Of a stretch of 32,799 bases of DNA, positions 17,613 through 25,159 are shown one piece after another. The first letter of the stretch is position 1; each line of letters starts with the position of its first letter. Source of the stretch: Bacteroidota bacterium (lineage in GTDB: Bacteria > Bacteroidota > Bacteroidia > Bacteroidales > CAJPTX01); the NCBI GenBank assembly GCA_002748015.1, contig PDRH01000026.1, positions 1 through 32,799 of the forward strand. Reading direction: 5' to 3'. The notes under the pieces were generated by a model that was not told the DNA's origin, did not search any database, and worked only from the letters and a program-made list of their open reading frames with translations. A program made the translations under genes and the position numbers.

Positions 17613-18799
17613 AGAAGCTGCTGCTGCTAGGTGCTCAGGATACGCACCTGCCGCTGATACGGCGGGCGAAGGAGCGTGGGGTGTACGTGATTACCTGCGA
17701 CTACCTGCCGGAGAATCCTGGCCATAAGCTGGCTGATGAAGCCTACTATGATAGCACGACCGATCGTGAGGCCGTGCTGCGCTTGGCGGAGCGGCTGGGG
17801 GTGGATGGCATCATGACCTTCAGCTCTGATCCGGCGGCGCCCGTTGCGGCGTGGGTGGCTGAGCGATTGGGCCTACCCGGCGGGGGGGCTGAGGCCGTGC
17901 GTATCATGTCGGAGAAGGATGCCTTTCGGGACTTTCTGCGGAAGCATGGTTTCAGGGTGCCACGTTTCTCGAGCTATACCAGCCTTGATGGGCTGCGGGG
18001 AGATTTGGAAAGTCTCAGTTTCCCCTTGATGGTAAAGCCGGTGGATGCGTCGGGTAGTAAGGGGGTGGAGCGTGTTGCGGATGCGGATGCCCTGCTGCAG
18101 TGCTTCGAGGGGGCGCTTGCCTACTCCCGTTCTGGTCGCGTAATCGTGGAGGAGTGCATCGATAGCGACTATCCGCAGCTGCATGGGGATGGCTTCGTGT
18201 TGGGGGGCGAACTGGTATTCCTGCAGCTGGGGGATCACCATTTCAACCCTGAGGTGAATAATCTGGTGCCGATAAGCAGCACATTCCCCTCTGGGCAGCC
18301 GGAGGAGCAGGTGAAGCGGGTGGAGGAGGAAATCCGTCGTTTTATTCGTTTGGTGGGCTACCGTCAGGGGGCGATTAACGTGGAGGCGCGGGTTTCTGCT
18401 GGGGGGGAGGTCTATATTATTGATATAGGGGCGAGGAATGGTGGTAACTTCACGCCTCAGACCATCGAATACTCGACTGGTTTCGATTTCGTAGATGTAG
18501 GGCTGAGCGTGGCATTGGGCGAGCCGTTGCAAATTCCTTCTGCGGTGCGGCGTGCCTGCTATAGCCATCTGGTCGTGCATGCAGCTGCGGATGGCGTTTT
18601 GGACGGCCTAGAGTTTAGCGAGATGCTGAGGGAGCAGATAGTGGAGTGGCATCCTTGCGTGGAGGTGGGTGCATCGGTCTTTGCGTTTCGGCGTGCCAAT
18701 GCGGCCATTGGGGTGCTGATTGTTCGGTCTGATAGTGTTCGGGAGCTGAATGGTGTTGCTGATGGGATGGACGAGCATGTGCGGGTGTACTTGCGATAG
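17609..18799 (+). CDS. ATP-grasp domain protein (paralogue 1)
   Basis: MKKLLLLGAQDTHLPLIRRAKERGVYVITCDYLPENPGHKLADEAYYDST, FPLMVKPVDASGSKGVERV, VIVEECI, YIIDIGARNGGNFTPQTIEYSTGFDFVDVGLSVALGE. Confidence 0.92.
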   Translation: MKKLLLLGAQDTHLPLIRRAKERGVYVITCDYLPENPGHKLADEAYYDSTTDREAVLRLAERLGVDGIMTFSSDPAAPVAAWVAERLGLPGGGAEAVRIMSEKDAFRDFLRKHGFRVPRFSSYTSLDGLRGDLESLSFPLMVKPVDASGSKGVERVADADALLQCFEGALAYSRSGRVIVEECIDSDYPQLHGDGFVLGGELVFLQLGDHHFNPEVNNLVPISSTFPSGQPEEQVKRVEEEIRRFIRLVGYRQGAINVEARVSAGGEVYIIDIGARNGGNFTPQTIEYSTGFDFVDVGLSVALGEPLQIPSAVRRACYSHLVVHAAADGVLDGLEFSEMLREQIVEWHPCVEVGASVFAFRRANAAIGVLIVRSDSVRELNGVADGMDEHVRVYLR

Positions 18800-18881
18800 C
18801 CTGGGATATTTGGGGGGCAAGTTGCGTAATTTGCATGGTGCTGTTTTACCTTGGCTTGAGGCTATAGTGGTGGGTTTTACC

Positions 18882-18889
18882 TACCTTTG
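18882..18889 (+). promoter_or_regulatory. -7 promoter element TACCTTTG
   Basis: gttttacctacctttgcggggt in the 220-bp gap between ATP-grasp paralogues 1 and 2. Confidence 0.6.
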
Positions 18890-19019
18890 CGGGGTATCGG
18901 TTTGGAGTCATTCATAGATTATGCCTGTTTACAAGCAATACTACCTGCGGAGTTCCTAGGAGGGACGTGTGGTTTTTGGGGGCTAAGATATGCCCAATTG
19001 ATAAATTGGAGGTGAAGAG

Positions 19020-20221
19020 ATGAAGAAGTTGCTGTTGCTAGGGGGGTTGAGATATTTGCTCCCAGTTATTGAGAAGGCTCACAAGCTAGGGATGTATGTT
19101 ATCACCTGCGATAATGTGCCGGGGAATATTGCGCATAGGTATTCGGATGAGTATTGCGATGTAAGCATATTGGATCTGGAGGCAGTGTTGGCACTGGCGA
19201 AGGCGAAGCGAATCGATGGCATCATGTCCTTTGCGGTTGATCCAGGCGTTGTTACGGCGGCGTATGTGGCTGAGCAGATGGGTTTGCCACATGTAGGTTC
19301 GTATGATTCGGTGCGTATTCTGCAGCATAAGGATTTGTTCCGGGCATTCCTGCGAGATAATGGGTTCAATGTCCCGATGTCTGGTGGGTATAGCGAGTAT
19401 TCGGAGCTACTTGATGATATTGGGCGGTTTACCTTTCCGGTCATCGTCAAGCCTGTGGATTCTGCGGGTAGTAAGGGGGTTTGCCGTGTTGAGGGGATTG
19501 AGGAGCTGAAGGGTGCCTTCGCCTTTGCTAGGGCTAGTTCGTTCAGTGGTCGCGTGATAGTGGAGGAGTTCATTGAGGCTGAGGGGTGCTCTTCTGATAC
19601 AGATTGCTTTTCTCAAGATGGGGAGCTACGTTTTATAAGCTTCAACGACCAGATGTTTGAAGCGGAGAGTGCCAATATTTATGCGCCGAGTTCCTTCATA
19701 TGGCCTAGTGGGATGGCATCTTCGTCTCAGGACTGTCTAGCATCGGAGCTGCAACGCTTGGTGCGTTTGCTTAGCTTGGGCTCGTCGCTCTACAATGTGG
19801 AGACGCGGGTTGGATGTGACGGTAAGCCCTATATCATGGAGTTCTCTCCGAGGGGGGGGGGAATCGCCTGTCGGAGGTGCTAGGGATGGCTACTGGTGTG
19901 GATTTGATAGAGGCGGCCGTACTGGCGGCTGTGGGTGAGCGTTTTGACCTCCCTGCGACCTATGGCTATGATGGGGTTTGGGCGGAATTGGTACTCTTTG
20001 CGGAGCAAGCGGGGAGATATAATGGTTTACACATAGATGTGCGACTTCGGCCTTTCATTGTGGAGGAAGATGTATGGGTTGATCTTGGCGATTTTGTGCA
20101 TCAGTTCACGGGTGCGAATGAGGCGATTGGTACAATCGTATTCCGTTTTTCTAGCCGGGCAGAGGCGGATGAGATTTGGTCTGGGATTCGGAAGATGGTA
20201 AAGGTAGATGTGGTGCGATGA
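19020..20221 (+). pseudogene. ATP-grasp domain protein (paralogue 2), reading frame interrupted at a G10 tract (frameshift, phase-variable or sequence error)
   Basis: ORF 19020-19883 reads MKKLLLLGGLRYLLPVIEKAHKLGMYVITCDNVPGN...IMEFSPRGGG then goes out of frame (IACRRC*); the next frame continues NRLSEVLGMATGVDLIEAAVLAAVGERF... to 20221. One added G restores SPRGGGNRLSEVLGMATGVDLIEA, the expected ATP-grasp C-terminal region. Confidence 0.85.
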
Positions 20222-21324
20222 GGAAGAGAATAGCGGTACTAGGGGCCAACGAACCATTGCTACAGTTCTATAGGAAGGTAGACCGTTCTCGCTTTGAGGT
20301 GCACGGTATAGCGTGGGCGGATGGCAGCGTTTGTCGTGATTACTGCGATGTTTTCCATCCATTAGACCTGCGGGATAGGGCTGGGGTTCTTTCCCTGTGT
20401 GAGAGCCTCGGCATCGAGGGGGCCAGCACCTTCAGCCTGGAGAGCGCCGTGCCCTTACAGGTCTTTTTGGCTGAGGAGTTGGGCTTGGTACATCCGGGCT
20501 CTTCTGTGAAAGCCTGGGTTGGGAATAAGGCGATGCTTAGGGATATGCTCCGTCGAGAGGATGTGGGGTATAATCCTGCGAGCCAAAGCGCTAGCCTTTT
20601 CTCGGCGTTGGATTTGGCCGAGATGCAGTTCCCGGTGGTTGTCAAGCCGATGGATGGCGGCGGGAGTCGAGGGGTTGTTCTTGCCAAGGGCGAGAGCGAG
20701 TTGCCTGATGCTTTTGCCTATGCGCAATCGCATTCGAAGTGCGGTGAGGTGGTTGTAGAGGAGTTCCTCCTGGGTGAGGAGTTCTCGGTGGAGTATATTT
20801 CATATGGGGGTAGGCACTATTTTCTGGCTTTGACCAGGAAGCGTACGAGTGGGGCGCCGCATTTCGTGGAGCTACATCATACGCAGCCTTCTGGTGTAGA
20901 TGATGCCTGCCAGTTGGCCGTGCGGGCTGTTGTCGAGAGGGCGCTCGATGTTCTAGGTATAGAGAATGGCGTGAGCCACACGGAGATTATCATCGGTAGC
21001 GATGGACGGGTGAGCGTTGTGGAGGTAGGCCCTCGCATGGGGGGGGACTATATAACGTCCCATCTGACCGAGCTTAGCACTGGTGTCGATTTGGTCAACC
21101 TGAGCTTGTCGTTAGCTTGTGGGGATTTTGCCCCTCCCGTCGTGGAGCAGCAGCCGGGGGGCGGGGTGCTATTCTATACCCCCGATACCCGGCAAGAATT
21201 TGAGGCTATGCTGCATGGAGCGAATGTGATCGAGAGTGCATGTGCGTCCTTAGCCGGCACCTGTGAGAACAATATGGAGCGGAGTGGCTATTTGGTCTAT
21301 AGGAATGTGCTAGGGAATGGTTAG
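20218..21324 (+). CDS. ATP-grasp domain protein (paralogue 3)
   Basis: RKRIAVLGANEPLLQFYRKVDRS, FPVVVKPMDGGGSRGVVLAKGESEL, VVVEEFLLGEEFSVEYIS, VVEVGPRMGGDYITSHLTELSTGVDLVNLSLSLACG; ATG 20218 overlaps the TGA at 20219-20221. Confidence 0.9.
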   Translation: MRKRIAVLGANEPLLQFYRKVDRSRFEVHGIAWADGSVCRDYCDVFHPLDLRDRAGVLSLCESLGIEGASTFSLESAVPLQVFLAEELGLVHPGSSVKAWVGNKAMLRDMLRREDVGYNPASQSASLFSALDLAEMQFPVVVKPMDGGGSRGVVLAKGESELPDAFAYAQSHSKCGEVVVEEFLLGEEFSVEYISYGGRHYFLALTRKRTSGAPHFVELHHTQPSGVDDACQLAVRAVVERALDVLGIENGVSHTEIIIGSDGRVSVVEVGPRMGGDYITSHLTELSTGVDLVNLSLSLACGDFAPPVVEQQPGGGVLFYTPDTRQEFEAMLHGANVIESACASLAGTCENNMERSGYLVYRNVLGNG

Positions 21325-22375
21325 GGAGATCGGTAGCATTTTCCCCCTTCACAACTACGATGGGGATGGTTCTTGTAGATACACAGTGTCTGATGGACGA
21401 GTTTTTTTCTCTCGTTGCCGTGAAGCTCTACTCTGGATAGCGCGAGAGCACTATACGCCAGGGGCTTGCGTTTTGTTGCCAGCGTATACCTGTAGTACTG
21501 TCATTGAACCTTTTTTGGTGGCAGGTTGGCGTGTGGTCTTTGTGGGGGTAAATCTTGACCTAAGTCTCGATGTTGAGGATTTGGCTCGCTGCTATTGGGT
21601 AGAGGCTGCGCGGGCGGTTGTGCTTCATCCGTTTTACGGTAGGGAGCTGAGTCAGGAGGAGGAGGAGGTTCTTTCGCAGCTTAGCGCTGATGGCGGGCTG
21701 GTTATACTCGATATGACGCAGGGAATCTTTTCGGATAAGCGTTATGATTTCGTGGACTACTATGTTGGTAGCCTGCGAAAGTGGTTTCCCATGCCGGATG
21801 GGGGCTATTTGGAGGCAAATGGTGCGCTTTTACCCTCGGTCGAGGAGCTGAAGGAGAATGTCCCTTTTGTTTCGGATCAGCGGGATGCGATGTACCTTCG
21901 TGGCCAGTATTTTCGGAGTGGAGATGCAGGCCTTAAGTGCATTTCTGTACGTCTTAACAAGCGGGCTGAGGGGCAATCCCTAGATGATATTCATAGGATG
22001 TCGGATTTTTCTCTGGGTGTTTTTGCTGGCGTAGATATCGATGCGACCTATCGGGTTCGCATGGATAATTTTGCCCAGCTTTTTGAGCTGCGTTCTAGTG
22101 CTTGTCGGGTAGCGCGTAGCCCGTTTGCGTCTCTAGACCTCGTGGCCACCTCGCCGCTCTACTTCCCGATGTACGTGGAGGATGTTCTGTCGGTTCAGTC
22201 GTTTTTCGCCGGCGAGGGGATTTACTGCCCACGCCTGTGGCCCGTTGATTACCCGGAGGTGCTGGTCAGCGATGGGGTGAGGTATATCTATGAGCATTTG
22301 CTGTGCGTTCCGGTAGATCAGCGCTACGGGGCGGTGGAGATGCAGCAGATTGTAAACTTAATGCGAGAGCTATGA
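21317..22375 (+). CDS. Divergent DegT/fold-type I PLP-dependent aminotransferase-like protein
   Basis: ACVLLPAYTCSTVIEPFLVAGWRVVFVGVNLDLSLDVEDL, VVLHPFYGRE, VILDMTQGIFS, YYVGSLRKWFPMPDGGYL (candidate PLP lysine in SLRKW). Confidence 0.7.
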   Translation: MVREIGSIFPLHNYDGDGSCRYTVSDGRVFFSRCREALLWIAREHYTPGACVLLPAYTCSTVIEPFLVAGWRVVFVGVNLDLSLDVEDLARCYWVEAARAVVLHPFYGRELSQEEEEVLSQLSADGGLVILDMTQGIFSDKRYDFVDYYVGSLRKWFPMPDGGYLEANGALLPSVEELKENVPFVSDQRDAMYLRGQYFRSGDAGLKCISVRLNKRAEGQSLDDIHRMSDFSLGVFAGVDIDATYRVRMDNFAQLFELRSSACRVARSPFASLDLVATSPLYFPMYVEDVLSVQSFFAGEGIYCPRLWPVDYPEVLVSDGVRYIYEHLLCVPVDQRYGAVEMQQIVNLMREL

Positions 22376-22830
22376 TTTTATTTGAAGAGCATCCATACGC
22401 AGAGTCAACTATCCGGGGAATCCTTTCAGCTCCTGAAGTTTCTGACTTCATTGCGGGTGAAGCCCGAAGCAATGGCTTCTCGGCTTCTAGTTGGGGAAAT
22501 AAGTTGGCTACTCGTGGGTCTATTATATATAGCATGGAGGATGGGGAGGTGCACGGTTTTGCAATCCTCTACATGCATGGTTCGCCGGATAAGGGTATGT
22601 ATATAGCCGTTGGCTTTGTTAACCAGCATATTAGAAGCCGAGGTATATACCAGAAAATCATGCGTGAGATATTCGTCCGTGCTCGTGAGAAGGGTTTTGA
22701 GTGGGTTTGGGCGTATATCTCGACGCGTAATGCGCGTAGCGTTCGTTTCCATGAGCGTATGGGCTTTGATTTCGTTGAGGTGGTTGAGAAGCCGTCCGGG
22801 TCGTTGCATGTAATTCGGTATAATCTTTAG
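22372..22830 (+). CDS. GNAT-family N-acetyltransferase
   Basis: YIAVGFVNQHIRSRGIYQKIMREIFVRAREKGFEWVWAYISTRNARSVRFHERMGFDFVEV; ATG 22372 (M24 of the called ORF) overlaps the upstream TGA. Confidence 0.85.
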   Translation: MILFEEHPYAESTIRGILSAPEVSDFIAGEARSNGFSASSWGNKLATRGSIIYSMEDGEVHGFAILYMHGSPDKGMYIAVGFVNQHIRSRGIYQKIMREIFVRAREKGFEWVWAYISTRNARSVRFHERMGFDFVEVVEKPSGSLHVIRYNL

Positions 22831-22862
22831 GGTGTTCGTAGACCTTGTGTAGAGTAGTAGGC

Positions 22863-23906
22863 ATGCAGCATATACATGTGTTTATCGGGCGTTTTTACCA
22901 TCTTGTCTCGCAAATAGTACCTCAGTATTGTGCGCTGGATCCGTATTGCCATGAAATAGTGTGTGTGGGTTCGGTTTCGGAGAAGATTCGGCTTCGGTAC
23001 CAGGAGAAGCTACCATCTGAGCTCTACGGTTTGCTTCGCTTTACTGAGAGTCGTACGGCCTTTTTCCGCTATGCGTTAGACCATCGAGGGGCGCGTTTTA
23101 TCCTTCATGGGCTTCATTTTACCTGGATGGCTCCGGTACTTTTTACCCGGGCGGATTGGATTAACTGGGGCTCTGGGGTGAAAACTAATTGGAGGAATCC
23201 GTTGAGCATTTTGGGGTATCCTCTTAAGTACGTCTTCTACCACTCATTATCCTCCGTGAATGCGCTGATAGAGGAGGATATTGTTGACCTAAAGCGTAGC
23301 TTCCGGCTTCGTGATGTTGGCTATCTCCGCTATATTTTGGGTGGAGATTATGATGGTTACCGTAAGCGCTTGGTTTCTCATAGTACGCATAGCCCCCTGC
23401 GTGTCCTGGTCGGTAATAGCGCGCATTGCATTGATACTTACTATGAGGTGGCGGATCTTCTTGGGCGGCGTAGTGAGGCGTTTACGGTGCACTTCATGCT
23501 GCAGTATCCGCGGCAGGATGAGGAGGTGTTGGCACGATTTGCGAGCTACCTGGACGCGCACCTTAATCATCCGTACCAGCTGGATTTGGAGGTGATGGAG
23601 CTGGATGCCTACCATGCGTACATTGATTCTTTTGATATCTACATATGCGGTTCAATGGGGCAGAGCGGGCTGGGGGCTATAGGAGATGCCCTGCTGAGTG
23701 GCGTGGTGGCGGTGCTTCGGGGCAAAAATCTGGCGTATAAGCGATCGCAGGGATTTCGCGTTTATGGTTTTGAGGATTTGAACCGAGCCGCCACGTTGCA
23801 AGATTTGCTGCTTCCGAAGTCCGTATTTGAGACGCATATTCAGCTAGCACTTCGTGATGAGGATGTGGAACGCGCCAAGTGGATTTCCTTTTTTGAGGAG
23901 GTTTAG
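22863..23906 (+). CDS. GT56-like glycosyltransferase (WecF / 4-acetamido-4,6-dideoxyhexosyltransferase-like)
   Basis: MQHIHVFIGRFYHLVSQIV..., PLRVLVGNSAHCIDTYYEVADLL, FTVHFMLQYPRQDEEV, CGSMGQSGLGAIGDALLSGVVAVL; pattern recalls WecF-family VGNS/YP motifs. Confidence 0.65.
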   Translation: MQHIHVFIGRFYHLVSQIVPQYCALDPYCHEIVCVGSVSEKIRLRYQEKLPSELYGLLRFTESRTAFFRYALDHRGARFILHGLHFTWMAPVLFTRADWINWGSGVKTNWRNPLSILGYPLKYVFYHSLSSVNALIEEDIVDLKRSFRLRDVGYLRYILGGDYDGYRKRLVSHSTHSPLRVLVGNSAHCIDTYYEVADLLGRRSEAFTVHFMLQYPRQDEEVLARFASYLDAHLNHPYQLDLEVMELDAYHAYIDSFDIYICGSMGQSGLGAIGDALLSGVVAVLRGKNLAYKRSQGFRVYGFEDLNRAATLQDLLLPKSVFETHIQLALRDEDVERAKWISFFEEV

Positions 23907-23943
23907 AGTGCTTTTGGCTTGCCAAGGTTGTTGATAGCGTTGT

Positions 23944-25026
23944 ATGTACCTACTATATATCCTTCTGCTCCTGATGTGTTTTGCCTACCTGCGGCGTAGG
24001 TTAAATGGCGGGGAAGCAGCCTTCTACCATTCGCCCCTGGTGCTGGCCGGGCTGTTTCTCTTCGTGGGGGTGTATGCGGTGTTCTCGGATGACTATTTCA
24101 TCTACCAGGAGATCGTAACGAAGCTAATTCCGACAGGTAATTATACCAGGTTCACTCCCTTTTGGAATGCTTATGCTGAGGCTATAGGTAATACTAATAC
24201 GCTTTTCCGCTTATTGACGCTTGGTGGAGGCCTGTTGCTGCTGTCTTGGCAGGGGCACTTGCTCCGATTGCGCTATTTGGAGCTTTTGCCCTGGTTTATC
24301 GCTCTGGCGGGTATGCATCTGATTACGTGGCTACGCTTTGAGTTGGCCTGTATGCTTTTTGTGCTGGGCATGACGCTATGTTTGCGACGGAAGGCGATTG
24401 GTCTTGTTGTGGTTCTTTTGCCGTTCGTACTGCATCCGGCATCGTTCCTTTTTCTGCTTGGAGTTGGTATTTACCTGCTCAATCCCCAACGGTTAAGCAT
24501 GCGAGTATTGATGTGGTTGGGGGTGCTGCTGGTGTTGAGCTGTCTGCCGTTGCTGGTAGACCTTGCCATTGAGGTGTTTGGTATTTCCTCCTTCTGGTAC
24601 TACGTGAAGTATTTCCGGTGGGGGGATGCATTCTATCGGCGGCATTTTCTGTATGCGCTATGGGGCTACATGATCTATGTGCTGGGGCTTATTGTAGTTT
24701 ACCTTTTTTCGCGAGTTGGTCGGTGTAGTCCTTCTCCGCTGGCGCAGAAATTGACTCGTTTGATGGAGGCTTTTGGGCTTCTTTCCCTCCTATTCAATTT
24801 CATTCCGGTAACTCCGCATATTTCTGTTCGCTTGGCTGGTATAGCGTTCTATATTGCCTGTGTAGTTGGTGCAATGAGTATGCGCCAGCTTCGAGTGTTT
24901 GCGCATCGTAAGCTACTGCTTTGGATGGTGGTGTGCTTGCTGGTCATGAGCGGTATGGAAACCGTTGCTAACCATCATGATGATCTGCGAGTACTGTATG
25001 ATATTATGTATGCGTTAGCCTCGTAG
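23944..25026 (+). CDS. EpsG-family / Wzy-like polysaccharide polymerase (multi-TM)
   Basis: Multiple hydrophobic helices; SDDYFIYQEIVTKLIPTGNYTRFTPFWNAYAEAIGN...FRLLTLGGGLLLL resembles the EpsG family. Confidence 0.75.
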   Translation: MYLLYILLLLMCFAYLRRRLNGGEAAFYHSPLVLAGLFLFVGVYAVFSDDYFIYQEIVTKLIPTGNYTRFTPFWNAYAEAIGNTNTLFRLLTLGGGLLLLSWQGHLLRLRYLELLPWFIALAGMHLITWLRFELACMLFVLGMTLCLRRKAIGLVVVLLPFVLHPASFLFLLGVGIYLLNPQRLSMRVLMWLGVLLVLSCLPLLVDLAIEVFGISSFWYYVKYFRWGDAFYRRHFLYALWGYMIYVLGLIVVYLFSRVGRCSPSPLAQKLTRLMEAFGLLSLLFNFIPVTPHISVRLAGIAFYIACVVGAMSMRQLRVFAHRKLLLWMVVCLLVMSGMETVANHHDDLRVLYDIMYALAS

Positions 25027-25102
25027 TCGTTAGTTAGAGCTGATTTAGGGGTTGTGGTTATTTCCCTCGCTCGTTGCTAGGGAGGCTTTCCTATGTTTTC
25101 GC

Positions 25103-25110
25103 TACCTTTG
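25103..25110 (+). promoter_or_regulatory. -7 promoter element TACCTTTG
   Basis: ttcgctacctttgcggtgag, 50 bp upstream of ATG 25160 and inside the over-extended ORF call. Confidence 0.6.
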
Positions 25111-25159
25111 CGGTGAGCTGAGGCTTAGATTGAGCATAAAACGAATATATGTAGATAGC

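Noticed and set aside
19877-20221. ORF 19877-20221 as an independent 114-aa gene
   Set aside because: It is the out-of-frame C-terminal part of the ATP-grasp protein beginning at 19020; the join falls on the G10 tract.
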